NCBI RefSeq assembly: GCF_001425085.1
Contig: NZ_LMDN01000002.1
Location: 62,001 to 126,000 of the forward strand
Direction of reading: 5' to 3'
Source: Leifsonia sp. Root4
GTDB taxonomy: Bacteria; Actinomycetota; Actinomycetes; Actinomycetales; Microbacteriaceae
DNA: 64,000 nucleotides
The notes under the pieces were generated by a model, which was given only the letters and a program-made list of their open reading frames with translations, searched no databases and was not told the DNA's origin. Numbering within the stretch: position 1 is the first letter of the stretch; each line of letters starts with the position of its first letter. This document shows, piece after piece, positions 43,245 to 51,059 of the stretch. A program made the position numbers and the translations under genes.

Positions 43245-43259
43245 GCTTCGAGCTTACGC

Positions 43260-43283
43260 TTTTCTGCACACTTGTCCAGAAAA
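43260..43283. promoter_or_regulatory. probable operator of the TetR gene at 42570-43244
   Basis: TTTTCTGCACAC/TTGTCCAGAAAA: a 24-base imperfect dyad (arms TTTTCTG and CAGAAAA, inner ACA/TGT). It lies 16 bases upstream of the TetR start and next to its -10 hexamer. Confidence 0.6.
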
Positions 43284-43312
43284 CGTCCGGCCACACCCTG
43301 TCGTTCTTAAAA

Positions 43313-43326
43313 AGGAGTACACTCCT
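43313..43326. promoter_or_regulatory. probable operator of the TetR gene at 43389-44144
   Basis: AGGAGTACACTCCT: perfect six-base arms around AC, in an A/T-rich surround, 62 bases before the ATG. Distinct in sequence from the neighbouring dyad, so each TetR protein probably has its own site. Confidence 0.6.
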
Positions 43327-43388
43327 AAATGAGTCGAGTCCGTTTTAGATCGCGGGCCTCGATGTCCGTCGAGTGAGGTGGTGCAGGG

Positions 43389-44144
43389 ATGTCGGAAACG
43401 ATCGGGCCTGTGCCCGCCGCACCCGGCCGGCGCGAACGCAACAAGGAACAGAAGCAGCAGCGCATCTTCGATGCTGCCGCCGAGCTGTTCGCCGCGCACG
43501 GCTACGCGGCCGTCACCACCCAGCAGATTGCCGAGCGGGCAGACGTCGCCACCGGGACGCTGTTCCGCTACGCGACGAGCAAGGCCGAACTGCTGCTCAT
43601 GGTGCACAACGAGTACTACGGCCGGGCGCTCGACGCGGCAGAGCGAGCCCTCCCCCGGAGCGCCGACGTCGCCGACTGCATTGCCGCGCTGCTCACCCCG
43701 ATCGTGGAGTCCGGGCGGCAGAGCGACGAGAACACCGCCGCCTACCAGCAGGCCGTGATGTTCGGCGGCCCGAGCGACCGCTACCGCGGCGAGGCGCTGG
43801 AGCTCATCGCCCGACTGCAGCGGCGTCTGGCCGACACGCTCACCGAAGCGTGGGTGAGGCTGCACCCGGTCGCGACGGCCACGACCGGCGGCGCCGACGA
43901 GCCGGGCGCGACGCCCGATGCCGGGCCGGCGGCCCGCGCGATCTTCGCGGCGTTGCAGCTCGAGACGGCACACGCCACCCTCACCGCCGTGCCGCTCGAG
44001 CAGCAGCTCGACGACATCCTGAACCAGGTAGACGTGATATCCCGCGGCTACCTTCACACCGCGCCGGCGCACAACGCCATCAGCGCACAGGGGCCGACTG
44101 ATCCCAGCCGACTCACAACGAGTAAGGAACAAGGAAATGACTGA
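43389..44144 (+). CDS. TetR-family regulator of the hydroxyacyl-CoA dehydrogenase
   Basis: 251 residues. Helix-turn-helix: RIFDAAAELFAAHGYAAVTTQQIAERADVATGTLFRYATSKAEL. The C-terminal domain is longer than usual and has an Ala/Pro-rich region. Its stop overlaps the next start by 8 bases (the ATG at 44137 lies inside its last codons), so the dehydrogenase is translationally coupled. Likely responds to an acyl-CoA, by analogy with FadR-type TetR proteins; inference. Confidence 0.88.
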   Translation: MSETIGPVPAAPGRRERNKEQKQQRIFDAAAELFAAHGYAAVTTQQIAERADVATGTLFRYATSKAELLLMVHNEYYGRALDAAERALPRSADVADCIAALLTPIVESGRQSDENTAAYQQAVMFGGPSDRYRGEALELIARLQRRLADTLTEAWVRLHPVATATTGGADEPGATPDAGPAARAIFAALQLETAHATLTAVPLEQQLDDILNQVDVISRGYLHTAPAHNAISAQGPTDPSRLTTSKEQGND

Positions 44145-44997
44145 CATTCGCACCGTCACCGTGCTCGGAACCGGCGTGCTCGGCTCCCAGATCGCCTATC
44201 AGGCCGCCTTCAGCGGTTTCGCCGTGACGGCATACGACATCACCGACGAGGTACTCGAGGGCGCCGCGAAGCGCTTCGCCGGGCTCGTCGACACGTACAA
44301 GACCGAGGTGGCCGGTGCCGCCGACGGCGCAGCGGATGCCGCGCTCGAGCGCCTCACGCTCAGCAGCGACCTGGCCGCGGCCGTCGCCGACGCCGACCTC
44401 GTGATCGAGGCGATCCCCGAGAACCTCGAGATCAAGCGCGACACCTACGCGAAGCTCGCCGAGCTCGCCCCGGCCAAGACGATCTTCGCCACCAACTCCT
44501 CCACCCTGCTGCCGAGCGACATGGTCGGCTTCACCGGGCGTCCCGAGCGCTTCCTCGCCCTGCACTTCGCGAACCGCGTCTGGGTGCACAACACCGCCGA
44601 GGTCATGGGCACCCCGGAGACCGACCCTGCCGTGTTCGCGGCGGTCTCGAGCTTCGCCGGAGAGATCGGCATGGTCCCGATCGAGATCAAGAAGGAGAAG
44701 GCCGGCTACCTGCTGAACTCGCTCCTCGTGCCGTTCCTCAGCGCGGCCGGTGAGTTGCTCGTCGACGGCATCGCCGAGCCCGACGCCATCGACAAGACCT
44801 GGCGCATCGGCACCGGCTCCCCCATGGGCCCGTTCCAGATCTACGACATCGTCGGCCTCACCACCGCATACAACGTCAGCGTCAACGGCGGCCCGAAGCA
44901 GCAGGCCTTCGCGCAGCTGATCAAGGAGAACTACATCGACCAGGGCAAGCTCGGCGTCGCCACCGGCGAGGGCTTCTACGGCTACCCCGCGAAGTAG
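44137..44997 (+). CDS. 3-hydroxyacyl-CoA dehydrogenase (3-hydroxybutyryl-CoA type)
   Basis: 286 residues. N-terminal NAD-binding VTVLGTGVLGSQIAYQAA; catalytic region ATNSSTLLPSDM and LALHFANRVW with the His; C-terminal domain with IGMVPIEIKKEKAGYLLNS and GTGSPMGPFQIYDIVG. It oxidises a short-chain 3-hydroxyacyl-CoA in fatty-acid or butanoate metabolism. The EKAGYLLN motif matches the common KD-GF-NR region only loosely, so chain length is uncertain. It is coupled to the TetR gene and followed by a strong terminator. Confidence 0.9.
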   Translation: MTDIRTVTVLGTGVLGSQIAYQAAFSGFAVTAYDITDEVLEGAAKRFAGLVDTYKTEVAGAADGAADAALERLTLSSDLAAAVADADLVIEAIPENLEIKRDTYAKLAELAPAKTIFATNSSTLLPSDMVGFTGRPERFLALHFANRVWVHNTAEVMGTPETDPAVFAAVSSFAGEIGMVPIEIKKEKAGYLLNSLLVPFLSAAGELLVDGIAEPDAIDKTWRIGTGSPMGPFQIYDIVGLTTAYNVSVNGGPKQQAFAQLIKENYIDQGKLGVATGEGFYGYPAK

Positions 44998-45087
44998 CGC
45001 CGGGGCCGCCGCCACCACGCCCGGCGCGCTGCATCCGGCGCCCGGCACGTGGCCACGGCCCCGTCGCACGACGACCGGAGGAGATAG

Positions 45088-45132
45088 GCGGCTCGGGAGG
45101 ACGGAATCGCGAGATTCCACCTCCCGAGCCGC
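45088..45132 (+). terminator. long two-part terminator
   Basis: Outer stem GCGGCTCGGGAGG/CCTCCCGAGCCGC (13 bp), inner stem GGAATC/GATTCC, loop GCGA, then a T run (CTTTTC). It ends the hydroxyacyl-CoA dehydrogenase transcript about 90 bases after its stop. Confidence 0.85.
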
Positions 45133-45185
45133 TTTTCTCCTCCCGTGCCGCCTGACCTCGCAAGTAACTGCACCAAGACCCGCGC

Positions 45186-45244
45186 CCGGCACTCTCCCAG
45201 CTGAGACAGTGCCGGATGCCGCAGAGTAGAAGCTGCGGCATCCG
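45186..45244 (+). promoter_or_regulatory. two overlapping hairpins before the MarP-like gene
   Basis: CCGGCACT/AGTGCCGG (45186-45215) and the 12-bp perfect stem CGGATGCCGCAG/CTGCGGCATCCG (45213-45244) share three bases, so they cannot both form fully. The second ends 33 bases before the GTG start. The region could be an attenuator or just a terminator; no ligand-binding riboswitch pattern seen. Confidence 0.4.
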
Positions 45245-45277
45245 CCCGCTTCGGCCCGTTCAGATTCAGGAGTCCGC

Positions 45278-46450
45278 GTGACGAGCTCGCTCATCCTCGA
45301 CATCGTCGTGGGGCTCATCCTGCTCTCCGCCGCCGTCTCCGGCTGGCGGACCGGGCTGTTCCGCAGCGCCTTCGGCGCGCTCGGTCTTATCGCCGGCGGG
45401 GTTGCCGCCTACCTGCTGCTGCCGCAGATCTCGGCGTGGGCACCGGCCCCCGAGTGGCGCGCGGCGATCGTGATCGGCAGCGGCGTGCTGCTGCTGATCC
45501 TCGGCAACGCGCTCGGCTCCCTCATCGGCGGGCTGCTCAGCCGCGGCATGCGGGTCATCAAGCTCAGCGTGCTCGACCGCCTCGCCGGCATCGCGGTGAG
45601 CACCGTCGTCACGGCGCTCGTGCTGGCGACCGTCGCCGGCGGCGTCAGCAGCATGGGCGTTCCGCCCGTCACGCAGACGATCGCGGGCAGCGCGACGCTC
45701 GGCACCATCGACCGCCTCACCCCGGACCCGGTCAAATCCTTCCTCGCCGGCGTGCGCGCCTCGGCCGTCAACGAGGCGCTGCCGTGGGTCATCGACACCA
45801 TCGCGCCGCCGGAGAACATCCCGCCCGTCGCCGACATCGACGCCGGCTCGCCGGCGCTGACAGCGGCCGCGGCATCCGTCGTGCGCATCACCGGCACCGC
45901 GCACCAGTGCGGCGTCAGCCTGGTCGGCAGCGGCTTCGTCGTCTCTGACGACCGCGTCGTCACCAACGCGCACGTCGTGGCCGGCGTCGACGAGGCCGTC
46001 GTCGAGGCCCCGGGCGAGCCACCGCGCGCGGCCCGCGTCGTCTACTACGACGCCGCGACCGACCTGGCCGTGCTCGCCGTCGGCGATCTGGATGCCGCAG
46101 CCCTCCCCCTCGGCAGCCAGCTCACGCGCGGCGCCGGCGCGGCCGTGCAGGGTTACCCCTTCGGCGGGCCGTTCGTCTCGCTGCCGGCCACCGTGGCCGA
46201 GGTGACGCCGATCCCGCGCGCCGACGGAAGCCTCAGCCGCGAGGTCTACGCACTCACCGCCGACATCAACCAGGGCAACTCGGGCGGCCCGCTGCTCAAC
46301 CCGGACGGCGCCGTCGTGGGCGTGGTCTTCGCCAAGTCGGCCGTCGTCGACGACATCGGCTACGCGCTCACGCTCGCCGAGCTGGCGCCGGTGGCCGCCG
46401 CGGCGCCCGGCCTCGGCGACTCCGTCTCCACGGGCGTCTGCGCGGGCTAG
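45278..46450 (+). CDS. MarP-like membrane serine protease (CvpA domain plus trypsin-like domain)
   Basis: 390 residues from GTG 45278, with CAGGAG upstream. Four N-terminal helices of the CvpA type (to about residue 125), then an extracytoplasmic chymotrypsin-fold protease: His232 (TNAHVVAG), Asp262 (ATDLAVL), Ser335 (NQGNSGGPL). Cys211 and Cys388 correspond to the disulfide that stabilises the active site in MarP of Mycobacterium tuberculosis, which is needed for acid and oxidative-stress survival. It probably cleaves a cell-wall hydrolase or similar substrate in the envelope. Confidence 0.92.
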   Translation: MTSSLILDIVVGLILLSAAVSGWRTGLFRSAFGALGLIAGGVAAYLLLPQISAWAPAPEWRAAIVIGSGVLLLILGNALGSLIGGLLSRGMRVIKLSVLDRLAGIAVSTVVTALVLATVAGGVSSMGVPPVTQTIAGSATLGTIDRLTPDPVKSFLAGVRASAVNEALPWVIDTIAPPENIPPVADIDAGSPALTAAAASVVRITGTAHQCGVSLVGSGFVVSDDRVVTNAHVVAGVDEAVVEAPGEPPRAARVVYYDAATDLAVLAVGDLDAAALPLGSQLTRGAGAAVQGYPFGGPFVSLPATVAEVTPIPRADGSLSREVYALTADINQGNSGGPLLNPDGAVVGVVFAKSAVVDDIGYALTLAELAPVAAAAPGLGDSVSTGVCAG

Positions 46451-46489
46451 GCTGTCGCCACCCGTTCGTCCGCACGAAAGGATCGGCCC

Positions 46490-46942
46490 ATGACCGCGCA
46501 CGACCCGAGCCCGCTCCACCTCGACCCCACCGACGAGGTGCAGGGCCGCGCGATCGCCCGCCTCGAGAGTGAACGGATCGGCTGGCTCACGAGCATCCGC
46601 GCCGACGGCTTCCCGCACGCGGTGCCGATCTGGTTCCTCTGGCACGACGGTGAGCTGATCGTGCTGAGCGAGCCCGGCGCCGCGAAGGTGCGCAACATCC
46701 GCGGCAACTCGAAGGTGCTCCTACACCTCGAAGCGGGCGCCAACGGCGACCAGCTCACCGTGCTGCAGGGCCTCGCCGAGATCTCTGCAGACCCGACGGC
46801 GGGCTGGATCGACCGGATCGGGGTGCCATACGGCGCGAAGTACACGACGGGCCTCGGCGACCTCCGCCTCACGATGCAGAGCATGGCCGCGCAGTACAAC
46901 ACCGTCATCCGCATCACGCCGACGAAACTCATCGCCTGGTAG
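46490..46942 (+). CDS. PPOX-class F420-dependent oxidoreductase
   Basis: 150 residues of the split-beta-barrel flavin/F420 fold: RLESERIGWLTSIRADGFPHAVPIWFLW, ELIVLSEPGAAKVRNIRGNSKVLLHLE. Family members use F420 (TIGR03667-like) or FMN to reduce unsaturated substrates. GAAAGGA precedes the ATG. It lies 39 bases after the MarP-like stop. Confidence 0.88.
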   Translation: MTAHDPSPLHLDPTDEVQGRAIARLESERIGWLTSIRADGFPHAVPIWFLWHDGELIVLSEPGAAKVRNIRGNSKVLLHLEAGANGDQLTVLQGLAEISADPTAGWIDRIGVPYGAKYTTGLGDLRLTMQSMAAQYNTVIRITPTKLIAW

Positions 46943-47063
46943 CGGGTCGGTCCACCCCGCAACTCACAGCCGCCATGCAGCTTCGGCGGAACACTCCGGC
47001 CGCGCCATCCGTTCTCCTCAGTGACTCCGAATACTCGGTGTCCGCAACACCAGGAGGAATGAC

Positions 47064-48107
47064 GTGTCACACGATTACAGCAAGACTCCCGAGGCTCTCG
47101 CCCGCCTCACCCCCGCGCAGTACCGGGTCACGCAGGAGGCCGGCACGGAGCCGGCCTTCCGCAACGAGTACTGGAACAACCACGAGGCCGGCATCTACGT
47201 CGACGTCGTCTCGGGCCAGCCACTGTTCGCCTCGACCGACAAGTACGACAGCCGCACCGGCTGGCCGAGCTTCACCAAGCCGATCGAGCCGGATGCCGTC
47301 ACTGAGAAGGTCGACCGCGCCCTCTTCATGAAGCGCGTCGAGGTGCTCTCGAGCGGCGCGGGCAGCCACCTCGGGCACGTCTTCACCGACGGGCCAGCGG
47401 ATGCCGGCGGCCTCCGCTACTGCATGAACTCCGCGTCGCTGCGTTTCGTGCCGCTCGCACAGCTCGAGGCGGAGGGGTACGGTCGATACCGGTCGTTGTT
47501 CCCCACATCGGGCGCCCCGGCATCCGATGCACCGCCAGCTGAGACCACCGCAGAAACCACCACCGACCCCCACCAAGGAGAACGCAGCATGAGCACCGCA
47601 ACCGAAACCGCCATCCTTGCCGGCGGGTGTTTCTGGGGCATGCAGGAACTGATCCGCAAGCGCCCTGGCGTCATCTCGACGCGGGTCGGCTACAGCGGAG
47701 GCGACGTGCCGAACGCGACCTACCGCCACCACGGCACGCACGCCGAGGCGATCGAGATCGTCTTCGACCCGAGCGTGACCAGCTACCGGGAGCAGCTCGA
47801 GTTCTTCTTCCAGGTGCACGACCCGACCACGCCGAACCGCCAGGGCAACGACCGCGGCACCAGCTACCGCTCGGCCATCTTCACGCTGAGCCCGGAGCAG
47901 GACGCGATCGCCCGCGACACCATCGCCGACGTCGACGCCTCCGGTCTCTGGCCCGGCAAGGTCGTCACCACGGTGTCGCCGGCCGGCCCGTTCTGGGAGG
48001 CCGAGGAAGAGCACCAGGACTACCTCGAGAAGTACCCGAACGGCTACACCTGCCACTTCGTGCGCCCGGGCTGGGTGCTGCCGAAGCGCGACACCGCCGC
48101 GGTCTAG
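47064..48107 (+). CDS. msrBA: bifunctional methionine sulfoxide reductase, MsrB-MsrA order
   Basis: 347 residues from GTG 47064 behind AGGAGG. Residues 1-145 are Msr[31 protein letters not shown], catalytic Cys120 in [11 protein letters not shown]. The zinc CxxC pairs are missing and the usual resolving Cys position in GWPSF is Thr65. Residues 176-347 are Msr[10 protein letters not shown] with Cys189, and the GYSGGDVPN and [11 protein letters not shown] stretches. Between lies a Thr/Pro-rich linker. An AAGGAG sequence followed by ATG 47589 lies in the linker, in frame, so MsrA alone could also be made. Repairs R- and S-methionine sulfoxide. Confidence 0.92.
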   Translation: MSHDYSKTPEALARLTPAQYRVTQEAGTEPAFRNEYWNNHEAGIYVDVVSGQPLFASTDKYDSRTGWPSFTKPIEPDAVTEKVDRALFMKRVEVLSSGAGSHLGHVFTDGPADAGGLRYCMNSASLRFVPLAQLEAEGYGRYRSLFPTSGAPASDAPPAETTAETTTDPHQGERSMSTATETAILAGGCFWGMQELIRKRPGVISTRVGYSGGDVPNATYRHHGTHAEAIEIVFDPSVTSYREQLEFFFQVHDPTTPNRQGNDRGTSYRSAIFTLSPEQDAIARDTIADVDASGLWPGKVVTTVSPAGPFWEAEEEHQDYLEKYPNGYTCHFVRPGWVLPKRDTAAV

Positions 48108-48116
48108 GCCACGGAC

Positions 48117-48150
48117 CGCGCCCTCGATCGGAGCTTCCGCCGAGGGCGCG
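48117..48150 (+). terminator. terminator after msrBA
   Basis: Ten-base stem CGCGCCCTCG/CGAGGGCGCG with a 14-base loop, 10 bases after the msrBA stop, followed by TCTGTCT. Confidence 0.75.
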
Positions 48151-48157
48151 TCTGTCT

Positions 48158-48234
48158 CGAAAACAGGCGGCAATCGCGGCTGCGCGCCGCAGCAGCCTGT
48201 TTTCGCACACGGTCGCACGAATCTGCCTGTTTCG
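48158..48234. repeat. CGAAAACAGGC repeat cluster
   Basis: CGAAAACAGGC (48158-48168), the opposite orientation GCCTGTTTTCG (48195-48205) and GCCTGTTTCG (48225-48234). The first two can fold as a hairpin. The same word occurs after the S9 peptidase gene at 19294 and 19333. Confidence 0.75.
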
Positions 48235-48241
48235 CGCGCAC

Positions 48242-48640
48242 CTAGACGGTGCGGAGTCGCACCCGCACTCGGTCAACGCACCGCTCCACGACGGTTCCGT
48301 CGCGGAGCGGTGCGGCAATCGCGACAAGTGCGCTGGCGATCTCCTCGGCGTCGAAACCACAACTGCATCCGCCATCAACCGCGTCGCCGTGTGTTGCCTC
48401 GAGGCACGCGACGTAACCTTCGTAGCTGAGCCCCTCGAGGTCTCGCACCAGCGCCGTCGAGGTGACCTCACCGCTGACGATGCCGCAGAAGGTGATCCCG
48501 CAGTCGCACCATGCGCTGTAGGGAAACCGCCTGCTGTCTGGGCAGACATCGACCATGTAGACGAGTTCGCCCTCGATGGCGTCCATCACATCGCTGGGCC
48601 GGGTGCCCTGACCCAGCTCACTTGCAACCAGCACCTTCAT
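48242..48640 (-). CDS. conserved actinobacterial protein (DUF7715-like)
   Basis: 132 residues from ATG 48640 with GGAGAG upstream. MKVLVASELGQGTRPSDVMD, EGELVYMVDVCPDSRR, then a Cys-rich stretch WCDCGITFCGI and a later GGCSCGFD, which may bind a metal. Looks like the small Cys-containing actinobacterial family now called DUF7715; function unknown. The upstream longer ORF has no coding signs. Confidence 0.7.
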   Translation of the reverse strand: MKVLVASELGQGTRPSDVMDAIEGELVYMVDVCPDSRRFPYSAWCDCGITFCGIVSGEVTSTALVRDLEGLSYEGYVACLEATHGDAVDGGCSCGFDAEEIASALVAIAAPLRDGTVVERCVDRVRVRLRTV

Positions 48641-48750
48641 CGTTCTCTCCAGCCCGGCACGAGCGTCTTCGATTGATTGCCCCGAGGCTACGCCGGGCCA
48701 CCGACAGCCCTCGCGCACAGAGAACGGGCGCAGAGAGAACGGGCACAGAG

Positions 48751-48786
48751 AAGGGGCACCCCTCGATCGCTCGACGGATGCCCCTT
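48751..48786 (-). terminator. terminator of the NhaC-type transporter gene
   Basis: AAGGGGCA/TGCCCCTT stem with a 20-base loop, 18 bases beyond the transporter stop on the minus strand, followed there by U-rich sequence (UUCUCU). Just beyond lie partial 15-base tandem copies of CAGAGAGAACGGGCG. Confidence 0.75.
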
Positions 48787-48803
48787 TTACCGCTGTGGTC
48801 GCG

Positions 48804-50282
48804 CTAGTGAGCGACCTCGGCCACGGCGGGCTCCGCCACCGGCTCCGACAGATCGCGGGTGCGCGACACCGAGCCGTCCGGACCCTCGAAGCGTCGGCCC
48901 CAGCCCGTGACGATCGCAATGATCATCACGGCGGTCAGCACGAGCGGGTAGAGCGCGCCGAGGAAGATCTGCGTGGTGCTGAGCGCCGGAACTCCGTCAT
49001 AGCCGCTCGTGAGCAGCGCCGCGATGAAGAGGAACGCGCTGAGGAACGGCACGACGCAGGAGATACCCATCGCGAAGCAGTCCATGATGTTCGAGCGGCG
49101 ATACGGGTGCAGGTTCATCCGCGAGCCGATTTCGTCGGCCACCGGGCCGAAGGTCATCATCGAGGCCGAGTTGACGCCGCCGAAGAGCACGGTGGTCGCG
49201 CTGGCGCCGATTGCGATGGCCGCCTCCGCGCCGCGCGGTGTGCGGGCCAGCTTGCCGCGCACGAGGGCGTCAACGACACGGTCGAGCACGCCGGCAGCGG
49301 TGAGCACGCCCATGATTCCGAACACCGAGATCACGAGAGCCACGGTGCCGAGCATGCTCGCCACACCGCCGACGAGGAAGCCGGTCGGCGCGCCATCCGT
49401 CACGCCGAGCACGTCGCTCGGAACGATCAGGCCGGCCAGCAGACCGGTGATCGTACCGAGCACCAAACCGACCGAGACCGCCTTGAAGATGTCGCGGGTG
49501 AGGAAGGCCACGACCAGCATGATCGTGATCGGGACGAGCATGATGAGTGCGGTCGGGTTGGCGCTGGCCTCCAGGATGGCGTCTGCTCCACCCTGCGGCG
49601 TTCCGTTGCCGCCGAAGATTGCGAAGAGCACGGCGCTGATGCCCGCGGCCGTCAATGCGTAGCGGGCCCTCGAGGACACGACACCCGCAATGTCGGCGAC
49701 GCCTGCCTTGCGGCGGAAGCGCTGCGTGGACGAGGAGATGATCGTGGTGTCGCTGATCGGGGCCAGGTTGTCGCCGAAGATCGCGCCGGAGACGATCGCG
49801 CCGGCAAGCAGTGCGGGGTCCGCGCCGAGCAGTACGCCGGCCGGGTAGAAGATCGGGAACGCCGTGAACATGGTGCCGATCGATGAGCCGGTCGCCATGG
49901 CCACGACGCAGACCGTGAGGAAGGCGAAGAGGGTGAAGCCGCCGCCGCCGATGCCGATCGAGGTGCCGATCCAGACGAATCCGCCAGAGACGTTGGTCGC
50001 CTTGACGAGCTCGGAGAACATGCCGATGACGAGCAGGATGACGACGATCGAAACCGACGTCGGGCTGCCGATGCCGCGCATGACGGCATCCCAGAAGGCG
50101 CCATAGTTGCGGGCGAACACGGCGCCGATGAGGAGGGCGACGATGCCGCTCATCGCCAGGGCTGTCATGTCGAAGGCCTTGAATACGACGAAGAAGAGGA
50201 CGCAGAGCGAGAGGAACACGGCGATGGGGATGAAGGCCATCAGCCACCCCCCTCGGAAGGTCAGGCTCGGGTGCTTGGTCAT
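48804..50282 (-). CDS. NhaC-family antiporter/transporter
   Basis: 492 residues from ATG 50282 behind GAGAGGAAC. About 12 membrane helices. NhaC-type cues: GTMFTAFPIFYPAGVLLGADP, AIFGDNLAPISDTTIISS, and GVNSASMMTFGPVADE. Family members exchange Na+ for H+ or carry organic acids and amino acids (malate/lactate, betaine). Divergent from the cupin regulator and the DapA/dehydrogenase operon, so it may import that operon's substrate; inference. Confidence 0.87.
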   Translation of the reverse strand: MTKHPSLTFRGGWLMAFIPIAVFLSLCVLFFVVFKAFDMTALAMSGIVALLIGAVFARNYGAFWDAVMRGIGSPTSVSIVVILLVIGMFSELVKATNVSGGFVWIGTSIGIGGGGFTLFAFLTVCVVAMATGSSIGTMFTAFPIFYPAGVLLGADPALLAGAIVSGAIFGDNLAPISDTTIISSSTQRFRRKAGVADIAGVVSSRARYALTAAGISAVLFAIFGGNGTPQGGADAILEASANPTALIMLVPITIMLVVAFLTRDIFKAVSVGLVLGTITGLLAGLIVPSDVLGVTDGAPTGFLVGGVASMLGTVALVISVFGIMGVLTAAGVLDRVVDALVRGKLARTPRGAEAAIAIGASATTVLFGGVNSASMMTFGPVADEIGSRMNLHPYRRSNIMDCFAMGISCVVPFLSAFLFIAALLTSGYDGVPALSTTQIFLGALYPLVLTAVMIIAIVTGWGRRFEGPDGSVSRTRDLSEPVAEPAVAEVAH

Positions 50283-50334
50283 ACTGGTTCCTCTCGTCAC
50301 GACTCTGTGATCTCCGCGTTTCGCTGGCCGGAGT

Positions 50335-50492
50335 GTGCACTCAGTATCCACAAGTCGACGAGAAAATGCAATAAGACTGCACATGCCTTCGGTCGGGTTC
50401 GCCGCGTCAACGCCTTAATTAAAGTGGACTCAGACCAAATCGGAGGAAATACTGTTTAGATTCGTGCAGCTAGAGTGCACAAGAGTGTGCAG
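50335..50492. promoter_or_regulatory. cluster of GTGCAC-type half-sites in the divergent control region
   Basis: GTGCAC at 50335-50340, TGCAC at 50378-50382, GTGCA at 50464-50468, GTGCAC at 50475-50480 and GTGTGCAG at about 50485. They flank both starts and are candidates for binding of the cupin/XRE regulator at 50513. The region is more A/T-rich than its surroundings (for example TTAATTAAAG near 50415). Confidence 0.5.
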
Positions 50493-50512
50493 TCTGTGTG
50501 TAGAGTGACGTC

Positions 50513-51049
50513 ATGATCGGAACACGGTTGCGAGAGCTCCGCACTGCCAGAGGATTGAGTCTGCGCAGTCTCGCGGAGGAGACAGGGTTGTCGGCCACGT
50601 TGCTCAGTCAGATCGAGCGTGGGGTGACAGAGCCGAGCCTCAAATCGCTGCGTTTGGTGGCCGACGTGTTCGGCCAGTCCGTCGCCATGCTCTTCGACGA
50701 GGGCGCCGTGCAGGCCGTGCACATCAGCCATGCCGGCGAGCGCTCGAAGATCTCCTCGCCGCGTGGGCACATCCAGTACGAACGTCTGATGCCGGGCAAT
50801 GCCCAGCTCGCCGTTCTGCGCGGCGTGCTCGAACCGGGCGAGTCCTCGAGCGACGAGCCGTGGTCGCACGTCGCGATCGAGTGCGCCTATGTGCTGACGG
50901 GAGTGCTCACCGTCATGGTCGGCGACTCCGCGCACGAGGTGGTCGCCGGCGATGCCATCACGATCGATTCGAGCCAGCCCCACCGCTACCGCAACACCAC
51001 AAACCACACGGTCGAGTTCATCCTCTCGGTGAACCCGCCCACACCATAG
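50513..51049 (+). CDS. XRE-family regulator with cupin domain
   Basis: 178 residues. Helix-turn-helix: RLRELRTARGLSLRSLAEETGLSATLLSQIERG, then a cupin (ECAYVLTGVLTVMVGD, AITIDSSQPHRYRN). The type is common next to amino-acid and polyamine catabolic genes. It ends 10 bases before the DapA-like GTG and is the first gene of that operon, so it probably senses the pathway's substrate. Confidence 0.9.
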   Translation: MIGTRLRELRTARGLSLRSLAEETGLSATLLSQIERGVTEPSLKSLRLVADVFGQSVAMLFDEGAVQAVHISHAGERSKISSPRGHIQYERLMPGNAQLAVLRGVLEPGESSSDEPWSHVAIECAYVLTGVLTVMVGDSAHEVVAGDAITIDSSQPHRYRNTTNHTVEFILSVNPPTP

Positions 51050-51059
51050 GAGGATCAGA

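Noticed and set aside
45186-45244. Known metabolite riboswitch
   Set aside because: Only two simple stems; none of the conserved loops of common classes (TPP, cobalamin, glycine, SAM, ydaO) is recognisable.
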